Assembly: GCA_023014365.1 (NCBI GenBank)
Contig: JAEBUN010000002.1
Coordinates: 3,472,001-3,536,000, forward strand
Origin: Lepiota brunneoincarnata
Lineage: Eukaryota > Basidiomycota > Agaricomycetes > Agaricales > Agaricaceae
Length of the DNA: 64,000 nucleotides
Reading direction: 5' to 3'
The position numbers and the translations under genes are program-made. The notes below the pieces were generated by a model. It saw only the letters and a program-made list of their open reading frames with translations, was not told the DNA's origin and ran no database searches. Positions 12,138-22,440 of this stretch are shown here, piece after piece (within the stretch, counting starts at the first letter, position 1; every line of letters starts with the position of its first letter).

Positions 12138-12974
12138 CCTTCAGGCCCCGGGTTAGAGAAGCCGAGGATCTGGTGGTGCACGACGGGTCCACTTGCATTC
12201 CTTCCGCTTCATGCCGCAGGCATTTACGACGAATCGAATGGCCAGTCCAAACTCTCGGATTTCGTCGTATCCTCCTATACGCCTTCTGTCAGTGCCCTCG
12301 TCCAGCGTTTCAACTACTCTCCCATGGTTGACGAGGATATGCGGGGAGTGTTCATGATCAGTCAACCAGACACGCCAGGCAAACCCCCAATCCCCGCCAC
12401 AACGTACGAAATTCGTACTATCGAGAACCAGCTCCAGAAACATGGAGTGCCCTACTTTACCTTGGAAGGGGAGGATGGGACCGTCCAGGCAGGCATGACC
12501 AACATAGAAAAATACAGTTCGGTCCATTTTGCATGCCACGCTGCGCAGAACACCGGTGATCCACTTAAAAGCAGCTTCTTCTTCCACGATGGCGCGCTCG
12601 AACTATCATCCATCATCAAAGCAGATTTGAAGAACGCCGACCTCGCCTTCCTATCCGCTTGTCAAACGAGCAAGGGAGACGAAATCCTTTCAGAAGAGGC
12701 CGTTCACCTGGCTGCCGGGATGTTGGCAGCAGGTTACCGTGGTGTGATCGCAACAATGTGGTCGATTCTGGACGATTATGCTCCCATGGTTGCAGGTTTA
12801 TTTTACAAAGAGCTGTTGGATCGTGAAGCACGGGCTGGGGGAAAGGGAATCAACGGGTTGCACGCTGCCTACGCGCTGCATCACGCCATCGAGGAGTTTC
12901 GTGAATCAATTCCTAATGGGACTGACGATTCTGATTTTCTCGCTTGGATTCCTTATGTGCATTTTGGTCTATAA
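12138..12974 (+). CDS. CHAT-domain (caspase/separase-like) exon
   Basis: This exon is uninterrupted to TAA at 12972-12974. It reads PRIWWCTTGPLAFLPLHAAG, the usual entry of the CHAT fold, then a strand-helix core. It has the two expected catalytic residues: His in VHFACHA (codon 12537-12539) and Cys in FLSACQT (codon 12660-12662). The downstream GMLAAGYRGVIATMW and YALHHAIEEFRE blocks are also typical. CHAT domains are cysteine peptidases related to caspases and separase. In bacteria a TPR-CHAT protein is the CRISPR-guided peptidase Craspase; in Agaricomycetes such genes are numerous and their targets unknown. The preserved dyad contrasts with the damaged TPR half, so the exon could still be expressed as a short protein, but I see no promoter for that. 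Confidence 0.85.
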   Translation, partial: PSGPGLEKPRIWWCTTGPLAFLPLHAAGIYDESNGQSKLSDFVVSSYTPSVSALVQRFNYSPMVDEDMRGVFMISQPDTPGKPPIPATTYEIRTIENQLQKHGVPYFTLEGEDGTVQAGMTNIEKYSSVHFACHAAQNTGDPLKSSFFFHDGALELSSIIKADLKNADLAFLSACQTSKGDEILSEEAVHLAAGMLAAGYRGVIATMWSILDDYAPMVAGLFYKELLDREARAGGKGINGLHAAYALHHAIEEFRESIPNGTDDSDFLAWIPYVHFGL

Positions 12975-12988
12975 GGTTTCGCAATCTC

Positions 12989-13222
12989 TCAGTAGTTAGC
13001 CTCTTGTACAGCTTCTTTGTGCGCGTTCCTCCAATCGGTATTCTCCCCGACGGGCAGGACAAAGACAGCACCAACCTCTTTATTTTGAGTGAGCTGCAAG
13101 CCGTAGACTCGGTACATTAACAGGAAGGCCACGGCCAACGTTGAACCAAAACAATCAGAGCAGTCAGCATTGAACGTCACTAATAGTGAACAACGTTCAA
13201 ACAAATGCCAACACATCCCCAT
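12989..13222 (-). CDS. Possible small protein, 77 codons
   Basis: Open frame just downstream of GRC3 on the same strand, starting 33 bp past the GRC3 stop. It encodes a short hydrophobic stretch (STLAVAFLLMYRVYGL) and a polar C-terminus (ENTDWRNAHKEAVQEANY). No family recognised. It may simply be 3' untranslated sequence of GRC3. Confidence 0.2.
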   Translation of the reverse strand: MGMCWHLFERCSLLVTFNADCSDCFGSTLAVAFLLMYRVYGLQLTQNKEVGAVFVLPVGENTDWRNAHKEAVQEANY

Positions 13223-13254
13223 TCCCCAATCATCTTACACCAACCAGAGCGCCG

Positions 13255-15512
13255 CTAAGCCTGTCCCCTTCTCATCAGATTCCTCCTCACCCTCCTCCTC
13301 TCCGCACCAATCGCACTCTCCGACACACGGCCCCACTGCAAATATGGAACTCTACCCCTCTCAACACCCGCAACTTCCGTTCCATCTACACTCCGAAAAT
13401 CCAACATACCCCACACCGGCAGCTCCATCTCCCCTTTCACAACAATTATCTTCGTACCTGAAAGCCGCTCAGGCGGTACAGGAGTGAGGAGATGGAGAAA
13501 CGGCGGTTCAAGCGCGCGAATAAGTGCGAGTCCAATACACGACGAGTCTGATGGTGATGGTATTGGGTCATTTTGGATGTACGGGAGCTCGGAGTCAGTC
13601 GTCTCGCTCCGATCGTAGTGGTAGTCCCGTTGAACGAGTCCGACAACGGCTCCGTTGAGAACGCGAGCGACTTCACTGGGAACAACGTCTTCGAACCCTG
13701 CACCGGTCAACACAACTCTATCGACAGCGACCCGGACGTCCACCTCATAGGGCAACATTGCGCAGAGGGGAAGCGTGACGTCCCATACTTGCGCAGTGGT
13801 TCCTCCCAATTCCCGAGGTCCTGAGTGTGAGAAGACGGAGTGGAAGTAGGATAGAATAGATATGGTGCGACGGTCTGCAGCCGTGAAGTTTGTCGAGAGC
13901 GAGGAAAGGGGAGCGGGTTCTAGGATATGTGCATTGCCAGAGGATGGGGCATGATCGTCTGACTGAAATTCGAATATTCGACCTGGTTCCACCATTTCTT
14001 CGATTTTTTGCGTGAGGTCGGCTCCGAGTCCTTTTGCCCAGCCCATGGTATTGACAACAAGCGGAGTAGTGTCTAAGATTCTAGTGTCATCGCCAGGTTC
14101 ATCAACGAGCGAGTTTTGCAGGTCGAGACGATAAGTCTGGATGAGGTTCTGTATGGCATCGAGATAGTGGGAGGGTGAAGAACGTGGTGAGGTTGCTCCG
14201 ATATAGTGAGCGCGAATGGGTATTGATGGGTGGGTAAACGGAGGGCCGAAAACGGGCGAGGAAATAATATTGAGCGCGACCATGCCTCCTGGTGTGAACT
14301 CGGATTGTCCAAGATCACACTCGAGGAAAGCGACGCGTTGATAACGCGTCAGGAGCGTGTTCAAAAGCGTTTTGGAGAATGTGCTTTTCCCACATTTTTT
14401 GGGCCCTTTGACAAGAAAGACGGGATGCGCGAGTTTCATTGCTAAGGCGCTTGACCATGAATCTAGCAGAACGAATGGACAAACATCTCGTGTCTGGTGC
14501 GACACCTGAAAGCGGGTCGAATGGGCAAGGCAGTCATATATGATAGGTGGAGAAAACACACCAAGTAGAGACCATCTAATCGAAACGGCGATGACACGGT
14601 CGCCCCTTCCCAGCCAGATGGCCTATGGACATCTTCGAAAGTTCGGCACACCCGACCGAGGCTTTCTACATTCGACCGTAGCTCCTGGAGAAGGACGACC
14701 GCAGAGGCGGTTTGGGCATGATATTGAAGAGAGGGGGGCAGGCAAGAAGTATCGATTGCGGGTGTGCTGCTGTCGGAATAACCTTCGATGATAGGCAGAG
14801 GGGATGATCGAGGAGCGAAGATGTTGTGCGAATACCTGGAAGAGCTGAGCATAGCGCCATTTACGGAGATGGTTCCACGAAGCAGAGTGAGTCTGCATGT
14901 CCCAAGGACACACAGCTTCTCGCTAGGATTTAGAACGATAATCGTCCCTCTGGCCTCCACTCGGACACCCAACTTGAAAACGTCTTCAGCAGACAGGTGG
15001 AAGGTGTTCTGCCCTGGAACAGGGACAAAGGTAGACAGAGGTCCACCAATGTTCATGTTCATAGGGTGAGAGAAACGAGCTGGGATAGTGATTAGCTCGG
15101 AAGTGTCGATTTCAACATCCTCGCCGGAAGAAGAATCGTGCAGTGGCACACTCGGCGACCAAGCCCGCGTTATTGTTTGGGAGAAGGGCAATACTTCGAC
15201 ATCTGATCCCGCCGATAATGACTGGGAAGCAGGCTCTTCCTCGTCGGATTCAATCAATATCACCTCAGCCTGGGCAACGAACTCATCTGCCCCGGGCGAT
15301 GCGCTCCGCTGCTCCCTCATTCCCTTATTTTGCTTTTTCGAGGGAGGTATGGCATGTTGGGAGGGTGGCTTTCGTTTCTGGGACCTAGGCGGGGTTGCAG
15401 GAGGGGGAGGTGGTGAAGACGAAGAGTTTGTGCTGGTAGTTATAGTTCCCTGATGCTGCTGTTGGCGCTGTCCCGCCTGAGCAGCCTTTCGAGCAGCAAT
15501 GGCACTAATCAT
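13255..15512 (-). CDS. GRC3: Polynucleotide 5'-hydroxyl kinase GRC3/NOL9 family
   Basis: Two exons, 15512-14562 and 14505-13255, with a 56-bp GT-AG intron; the sum is 2202 nt (733 aa). The N-terminus is basic and disordered with a PPPPPATPPRSQKRK segment, as in nucleolar proteins. A beta-rich N-terminal domain spans about residues 130-290. A P-loop GPKKCGKST lies at about 351-359. It is followed by AFLECDLGQSEFTPGG, the Walker B and lid-type block of the GRC3/NOL9/Clp1 kinases, and by PLVVNTMGWAKGLG. GRC3 works with the endonuclease Las1 in ITS2 removal from pre-rRNA, phosphorylating the cleaved 5' end, and in RNA polymerase I termination. The length is somewhat above yeast Grc3. It is divergently paired with TSR2. 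Assignment to GRC3 rather than Clp1 rests on the long N-terminal extension and the CDLGQSEFTPGG wording. Confidence 0.88.
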
Positions 15513-15701
15513 GAAGTACCTTGAGAAATGAGGTTACAGCTATCCATCAATCTGACAAGCACTCACCTGAAGCTTGGAGTCAAAGGTCAAGGAATAAAAG
15601 AAAAATAAATCAAGGCCTGTGACCCAAATGGGGATAACCAAATCAACAAGCATCAACCAAATCTTATCTCACTTTTTCTTCCATAAAATATATCCCCAAA
15701 A
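15513..15701. promoter_or_regulatory. Divergent promoter between GRC3 and TSR2
   Basis: The two start codons are 189 bp apart on opposite strands, so both transcripts must start within this interval unless one begins inside the other gene. The interval is A/T-rich (for example AGAAAAATAAATC around 15600). No clear TATA box is visible. Confidence 0.6.
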
Positions 15702-16289
15702 ATGGCGGAAGATCCACCAATACAGAACACACCCACACCTCAAGCAGTTCTTTTTGCAAGCGGAGTCTTGGCCCGTCTCGCGGTATGGTCAACACTTCGT
15801 ATCGCCGTGCAGGAGAACTGGGGTGGCGCCGAGGCAAAGCAGAAGTCGACGTGGATAGCATCTGCAATCGTGGATTGCTTCGAAGAGGAGTCGGAGCAAC
15901 CAGACGAGCAGTACATTGAGGAAATGCTGCTGCAGATCATGGCGGACGAATTCGAGGCGGTGTTAGAGGATGACAGCGCCGCAAGCGTTGCGAGGGACAT
16001 TGTGAGGATGTGGGTAGAGACGCGAGGTGGGAAGGATGATACTGTGCGGAAGTACGAGGAGTTGGCGGATAAAGTTAGAGGAAAGAAGATCCAGGTGCAA
16101 GAAAACGTGGCCAGTGATGATGACGACGAATGGGAAGACGATGAAGATGACGAGGATCATATCGAGAGCGACGACGACGCGCCCCAGTTGATTGAACCTG
16201 CACCATCATCACAGGCGCGAAAAAATCAGCCGGAGGTTGATGAGGATGGATTTACGGTGGTGAAAGGGAAAGGAAAGAGCAAACGGTGA
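15702..16289 (+). CDS. TSR2: Pre-rRNA-processing protein TSR2
   Basis: Single-exon, 195 aa, ATG at 15702. The conserved TSR2 domain occupies about residues 13-110: FASGVLARLAVWSTLRIAVQENWGG, then a helix ending in DCFEEE, IEEMLLQIMADEFEAVLEDDSA, and VARDIVRMW. Then follow an acidic run (DDDDEWEDDEDDEDH) and a basic C-terminal DGFTVVKGKGKSKR. In yeast, Tsr2 is the escort chaperone that carries ribosomal protein eS26 to the 90S/40S precursor and is needed for 20S pre-rRNA processing; the acidic tail binds eS26. The length matches the family. It is expressed divergently from GRC3, another pre-rRNA processing factor. Confidence 0.92.
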   Translation: MAEDPPIQNTPTPQAVLFASGVLARLAVWSTLRIAVQENWGGAEAKQKSTWIASAIVDCFEEESEQPDEQYIEEMLLQIMADEFEAVLEDDSAASVARDIVRMWVETRGGKDDTVRKYEELADKVRGKKIQVQENVASDDDDEWEDDEDDEDHIESDDDAPQLIEPAPSSQARKNQPEVDEDGFTVVKGKGKSKR

Positions 16290-16713
16290 TTGTGGAGGTT
16301 CGTCGCCTTTCTTCTCCCCACTCTTCACATTATGCCCGGTGTCGACGTTGCCTAGAGTTTCCGCCACTAACTACTACAGTTGGATGAATACAAATATGTA
16401 ATTGAACCCTTGTAATAACCAGAGTTATTTTCCAGTATCTACCAAGTGAGCTATCAATCGTGTGCCAATAACATTAATACTGCAAATACAAAGTGATAAC
16501 GAAAACATGCAAATCGAGTTAGGTACAGAAAGCAAAGCGACTCACTCGACTCGAAAACTAACAGACAACCAGGTATCAACCAAGTACTCCGACGAAAGGC
16601 CGGAGAAGCCGACACAAAAAATATCCAAGATCTCAGCAGCAAACAGTCCTAATAACCTCTTCCAAATGGAATAGAAGGAATAACAAGGACCTTGTGACTC
16701 GTACATGGGATCC
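16290..16713. other. Convergent intergenic region TSR2/HAP5
   Basis: 3' flanks of the two convergent genes. No additional gene seen. Confidence 0.5.
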
Positions 16714-17620
16714 TTATCCGTCATTCTAGGTGATATGTCAAAAGAATCACGACAAAGGACCACGGTCCGCTGGGTTCGAGTTTCCCAGGAGTGATTCGAG
16801 CTATGTACATGATAAGTCGCAAACCCAAGCGAAGCATGTCGTAAGTACACTCACCTGATTAAGAACCTCACTACTCCCACTGCCAGTTTCCAATTGCATC
16901 GCGTTGGGTTGGGTATCACTCATGGCTGGTGTCGAAGCCTAAAGACGATTCGATGAGCCACGTTCTCAGCGAGCGTGCCGACAAGCCACCGAGATAAGCG
17001 GTAACGTACAGGATCCCTCTTGGTTGCAACAGGGGCTGGAACTGCCTTCTTCCCTGCAGGACCGTTCGCGCTTGCGACAGCTCCTGGGAAAGGCATCTCG
17101 TCCCGTGGCACGATATCGATAAGAAAGTCGAACTGGTCGGATTTGCTGAGAGCCTTGGCGATATCAGACCGCGAAAGTGTTCTACGCTTGTTCGAGTCGG
17201 CGATGATGAAGGCCCTAGCGGTTATCTCGGCAATAAATACTGTCAGAAAACCCCCTTAGTTGCTCGTCGTTGAACTAGAGAGACCGAGAACACGCACTCT
17301 CGCAAGCCTTGCAGAATAAGATTGGGGCTGGAGTGGATCAGGATGTCATGTCAGCGGGTTAAAATTCAAGAGACAGACCGTCAGCTGCTATCATCTAATC
17401 AACCCCTTCTTAGTCTGCGGTTGAGAACGACCAATCATCTTCTTACCTTTACATCAGGATCACTTTTCATGACCTTTTTAATTCTCGCCAGTGGCAGTGG
17501 TGGATGCCGGTAGTCTGGTGTCTCCTGCTCTGCTGCATGAATCTGCCGTTGCCAAAAGGACCGTAGAAAGTCATTCAGAGGCTCTCCAGGCTGCACGTAT
17601 GGCTGTTGCTGGGGGGCCAT
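16714..17620 (-). CDS. HAP5: CCAAT-binding factor subunit C (NF-YC/HAP5), six exons
   Basis: Exons on the minus strand: 17620-17447, 17394-17379 (16 nt), 17327-17298 (30 nt), 17239-17010, 16938-16855, 16725-16714; total 546 nt, 181 aa. The histone-fold core reads [16 protein letters not shown], then [15 protein letters not shown], then [20 protein letters not shown], then [18 protein letters not shown], then [14 protein letters not shown]. These are the NF-YB-pairing helices and DNA-contacting segments of HAP5. It dimerises with HAP3/NF-YB and recruits HAP2/NF-YA to CCAAT boxes. The micro-exon supplies the invariant Met-Ile and the following Ala-Ala-Asp; without it the frame contains a stop, so the splice model is well constrained. 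The last 12-nt exon, after a 129-bp intron, is the least certain part. The protein is short C-terminally compared with animal NF-YC. Confidence 0.9.
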
Positions 17621-17784
17621 AATGATGGTTCAACGAAATTACCGTCTCTATCCGTTTCAGGCTCTGCCAGTGCCTGCTGACTAAGCATGACCCTAACCCC
17701 AAGATGTTTGATAGCACGTTACAAATACAAATGACAAAACTACACAGGTGAGGTAGAGCGATTATACGAACAATAAGGATAATA

Positions 17785-17845
17785 GCTGGTGGTGGAGGCG
17801 GAGGTGGTGGAGGGTGGGGGTGGTGATGGTGGTAGAGATGGAGGG
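17785..17845. repeat. GGT/GGA-rich low-complexity tract
   Basis: Purine-rich run of GGTGGTGGAGG-type repeats on the plus strand, in the spacer between the DUF6593-like gene and HAP5. Confidence 0.6.
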
Positions 17846-17878
17846 TAGCGACATAGAGTTTTTGCATGTGTTCCGACA

Positions 17879-18660
17879 TCATAGGTTATGTTCAGCAACG
17901 TGTCGCATGATGATGAAGGACGCAATTATTTCTAAGGGGAAAACGCTCAGCCGACCTCTTTCGAGGACACCAAGCCTAAAGAACCTCTTACCTAGTGCCA
18001 AATGCGCAAACGGCTCGTAGATCGTCAAGGTATTCCCGGATACGTCGTACGTCCGGACATTCGGAGGTTTGAGGTCATAGTGCGCTACTAGATAATTTTC
18101 GTTCGTCGTGCACTGTCCACAACCCGACAAACCGGACATCAGTCTTCCTGCATTTGGATCGCGGGACAGAAGAACTTGGTTGGATACTCACCGACCACTC
18201 CTGACCACCAAGGCTTCGATAGCTCCATTTGTACTCTCTCCCATCTGAGCCCAAGAACTTGCGTGTCAATGATCTGGCAAAGGTCGGCACGACGTAAGCT
18301 CAAGGACTTCTTTTGCGCGCTTCCCCACAGCTTCACTCACGTTCCAAATAAGGATGTTTTGCGAAGGTAGCGTGCCATAGGAATGGCTGTCTGATACGGG
18401 TTTTTCAGGAGTGTTAGGTTTCCCAGCGACTGGTCTGGGAGGAACTCGAGCACAGCAGAGGGTTCGCGGTTCAAGGGCAGGGAGTTTCGATGGCGTGATG
18501 CACGAATGGGCATCTCATAGATGTAGGTTGTCGCTCGTCCAGAATGTTGTCTGATGTGGAAGAACATGCGGTCGTACATGTCATCAAAGTCAGAGTGGGT
18601 ATTGGACCCGGTACGGTCCTCGAATGAGTATGGCAGCGGGCATGGGTTGGGGTAGCTCAT
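17879..18660 (-). CDS. DUF6593-like protein, four exons, 191 aa
   Basis: Exons 18660-18341, 18273-18192, 18112-17992 and 17931-17879 sum to 576 nt with consensus GT-AG ends. The C-terminal half has the layout I associate with basidiomycete DUF6593 proteins: KFLGSDGREYKW, then LVAHYDLKPPNVRTYDVSG, then LTIYEPFAHL and a closing hydrophobic strand EIIASFIIMRHV. It is predicted to be soluble with no signal peptide; the function is unknown. The start Met is the first ATG of a clean 106-codon exon. Family assignment is by pattern memory, so the gene model is firmer than the name. Confidence 0.7.
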
Positions 18661-21600
18661 TGTGCGGTTGTTTAGGGAGGGAGGGGACCTTCCTGTGTAG
18701 ACAATTTATACCGGGGGACGGGAGCTCTTATAAGGCCCCTCCAAAAGGGAACCTGATGAGCTAAATGCGGCCGCAGCATGCGAGAAGTTCGACAGCATCA
18801 TCGCAGAGGGTACTCGAGAAGACCGACGAGATCTCCAATGAGATACACCCAACACTTTGGGAAATCCACAAGAGGGGAAGTTCAAGGGAAGTTCGGGGCG
18901 ACTATAACGGGTTGGGAATGACGCGACGACCCAGGGATCAGATGTCCTGAAATGGTCAAACGTACAGAACATCGACATCATTCAAGCGCCGTAATCCGGC
19001 TCGCTGGAGTCTTCCAAGGTATCTGTGAGTATGAATGGCAGTAGTCCAAGGTGATCTCAAAATTGGCCGGGCTGGCTCATCATAATTCAATGGCCTGCGA
19101 AGGAATCCCCTCACCCTTGTCGAAGAGCACGCACTCATAAGTCCGGCTGAACTGCATCACAGGAAGCACGTTTTTGGCATGTCACGCCTTCCTGCTCGAA
19201 TCTCTAGAATCATAAAGAATAAACACTGCCAATAACAAGACTGCGACCGCACCGAGCCCAGTAACCGCATAATAGACGTGTCTATGGCACAGGAAACTCC
19301 ATAAACAAATTCAGAGAAGCAGGGCTTGCCGACCCACTGCCACCTCCCGTCACGAGGGTCCGAGCTGTTCAAAATTAAGGTTTCATAACAGCGCCTATGT
19401 GCCCATTTGTGCATGTTCCTCGTACACAGGAGGGAACATAAAGGCGCGAGCGCCATTGAACGTTGGTCAGGGGAAACAATAGCAGGCACCTGATCCGGGA
19501 TCATGGCAGTCTGACCAAGCGACATGTCGCGAGCACATGGATACTCGCACACCATCTGACCTGCACTAACTGACACTCTCGCGGTCGCATGACGACAACT
19601 CTACACCTGTAACCTTGGACTATTCACTTGGCGTATTCAAGCTACATCTGCTCGTGTAGTACGCATATCTAACACCATTCAGTCCTATACCTGCGTCTCC
19701 ACCGCCGCCTCGGCTGTCATCATTCACCCCTTTATCAGGTAAGAAGGCTGACGAGCTCACTGCGATCAGATGACCTCGACCGGAAGTCAGCTATTGAAAG
19801 CCCAGCTCTCAGCTGATGGGCGACCTAGGACTCGACCTTCGCGGCTATGTATTCCCCCTGTCTTTAACAGGAACTGAGCTAGCCATCAGACATGTCGAAA
19901 ATAAAGTTGGCGAGAAGATTTACCGTGCCAAGATCCTCTTTCCGGAAGAGAAGAGAGTAATCGTCTCGCATGGATGTGTGAATAAGTAAACTGTCAGCAA
20001 ATAGGTGCTTGCTAAGATCTCCCGACATCCTGCTAAGACTTATTCGGTTTCAACTTCTCTAGTGCATTCTAAATTTTTGGCTACCACCTACGTTAGTACT
20101 ACTACGCGGGGGGGGTACCAGCGCAGTCACGATCAATAGGAACCCTCACGAACCCGCGGCCTTCGTGGGTCCCAGTTGTTCCATTTTTTTTACATGAGAA
20201 ATCACGCCATCTTCCAGTGCGCAGCGGAAAAAAAACCTGCCTTAGTGGAGCCGACCACCTTATCATCATCTTGATGTGAGAGGAGCACTGCTGTTTGCGA
20301 GGTCGCGATAATATGGAGGAGGCTCGTGATGACGATCGCGAAGATCAACACACCATAGCCAAGATAGATTCCATCTGACCCTTTACACATAGGTTCCACC
20401 GGGAAATTTTCTTGCTCGTACCCACATCCTCGAAGACCAAAAGGCAGAAATTGGAGAGGAGCAGAGCAAGACGTTCGTCATAGAACAAGATCCGCTCATC
20501 ATCAACACCCAGCAACTAAACAATCGACCCCAAGATCATATTTTTGGGGAGCACAACCTCTGATGGCGACAAGTCCCACTCCTCTTTCCCACGACGACAA
20601 GAGCCGTTAGGATGGCGCCCTTAGCCAAGAGACCCTGCTTTAACAGCCTATAACGTCAGAAGTCGCTCAAGATTATTCATGGAATCTACTTGTGACCCAT
20701 GAGCACGCACGACATGGAACATCGATAGTCGGACTCTCAATTCATGTTGCTTCGCACTGTTAGATTTCATAGATAGCGCAACCCATGGGTCATTGGCGGC
20801 GAATCCGAGCGCTCTAAGGTTAGAAGGCGATTGGGTGATTGTCGCGAGAAGATCAGGTCCTGGGGCTGACATGCAAGTCGAGAGGCTAAGACCCGTCCTG
20901 GAGCCGACCGAGGAATTGTCGCCACGCACGTTGAGTGGCCCGTAACACCGGATGTTCTTGTGTATGCTCCACCCGGAATCAATTGTTCATCGAGTTAAAT
21001 CATCATGTCAATGGGGGCTTCTATACACTGTATGCGATCGGTGAGAAGTTGGAGTAATGTGTTGTGGTTGAAGTTCTAGTAGATGATTGTGGCAACTCCG
21101 AACTGAGTGGGGGCTCAACTAATAGGGTATTTTGCGTTGCGGGCTAAACACCCCCATTCTTCCACCGTCATGTGCTCGGGCTCATCGTCTAGGGACTCAT
21201 CTACTTGTTACTAGTTCAGGCCGGACCTGATTTTCACCACACAAGGAAACAGTAAACTCGGCCGTGGCGGAGTCCAATTTGTGCCGAAGTCATGAACAGT
21301 TTGCCGACAACTCGCCATGTCGGAGTTTGGTCTCTATCAACGGATATTCCCGAAGATATTTCATAGCGTCATAGTTCTGTCCAGTGTGGCCTGGTGTGGC
21401 CAAGGGAGAATTCGAGAATGTTACACACACCGGATTAAAGTTGGACCGGGGCGGCCCAGGGAGGAGCTGCCGGTGGGCGCACGCGACAGTAAAGTATTGT
21501 CCGATGCTTACATAGTTCCGAGATGGATTTTTGGTGCGACCTATGGCGAGAAGAATCCCATCAAATGATTCATGAGTCTGATGCGACGTAGCTTTGGAAA

Positions 21601-22440
21601 TACAGTGCTATGATGGAGATCGTATCTCAGCCACACTCACTCGAAAAGCCATTTTTTAGAGGCGTAGGTAAACAGCTCAAAAATAGTCTAGAGCGGCCGA
21701 AGGCAAATCACCCTAAGGGGTGTGGCGCCGAGCTCGAAATATGTGTATGTGTCGTAAGGAGGCACGAGGATTGGAGTGCGCCTCATTTAATTTACCGAGG
21801 CCAGCTAGTACTTCGCGAAGATCCTTGTCACTGCGAAAACAACCCCCCAACTTTCTTCAATCTGTCTATCTGTGGGTGGGCCGGACACCCAAATCAAGGC
21901 TTTCTGAATATTGGAGGGCTAACATGAAAGCAAGATCTGTAGTAAGAGCCCTTCAATCGGTTCCGAGATGGTGATCCAGCGTAGAGCTTCAAGCTTTGAT
22001 CCCTTTTATGTCCCCTGCTCTTCATAGCCTTCGGCAAACAGGTGAGCCGTTACAACTCGAGGCACCGGTATGTGCGGAGAAGCTAATATTAAACATTTCT
22101 GTACAAGCTTATGCGTCTACGAATAGATGGAGCGACGATAATACTAGGTTCTCGTATTCGGCCAGACATCTGAACGACATAGAAGTGGTCGAGGCCAGAA
22201 TCATCAGTAGAAATCTATGAAGTCGCTCCTGAAGGACACGCCTTCTCTCTTGCGATTACAATGGCACCATGGCTCATCAGTTGTGGAGCCCGAAGAGCGT
22301 CCGCGTGGTGCGCATCCTATGCTCGGCCTGTAAATTATCCCTAGTACCGCCCACCGATTCACACTCCGGTCCTCAAACAAAAGGGGAGGGAAAACGATAC
22401 CTCGCCATTCCCCCTTGGAATCCTAGCCTCGCATTTCTAG
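18661..22440. other. Gene-poor region
   Basis: Short frames on both strands without recognisable domains. Holds a probable membrane-protein relic (20202-20990, minus). From about 21900 it also contains sequence repeated at 26560-27160, upstream of the second DUF6533-type gene. Confidence 0.4.
20202..20990 (-). pseudogene. Relic of a membrane protein
   Basis: One fragment (about 20929-20648) reads PDLLATIT, NDPWVALSM and LRVRLSMFHV. I associate this layout with the C-terminal tail of uncharacterised basidiomycete membrane proteins. A second (20399-20202) holds a single helix YGVLIFAIVITSLLHIIA. The order and frames do not form an intact gene. Confidence 0.25.

Larger units (their letters stand above)
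9490..12974 (+). pseudogene. TPR-CHAT protein gene with multiple frameshifts in the TPR half
   Basis: The 5' part encodes about eleven tandem repeats of roughly 47 residues. The pattern is LGNLG.SL..RF.R.GDL.DI.EAI..QQRAVELTPPGH.DLP.RL: TPR helices of the type preceding CHAT domains in Agaricomycetes. Then come a FA.AREWARLSRSL linker, a helical stretch (GMFEEALEWLEHGRCIVWTQ) and the CHAT domain from 12138. The reading frame must shift near 10245, 10370, 10485, 11215, 11482, 11515, 11700, 11749 and 11862. Nearly all of these are single extra bases relative to sister repeats or to the expected frame. The first three add up to +3, so a 582-codon open frame (9545-11293) survives with a scrambled middle. 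One normal intron is at 12086-12137. Either the gene is a pseudogene or the assembly carries insertion errors. Confidence 0.75.

Noticed and set aside
17321..17350. Apparent in-frame TGA in the HAP5 core
   Set aside because: It lies in an intron. A 16-nt exon plus a 30-nt exon restores the expected histone-fold sequence.
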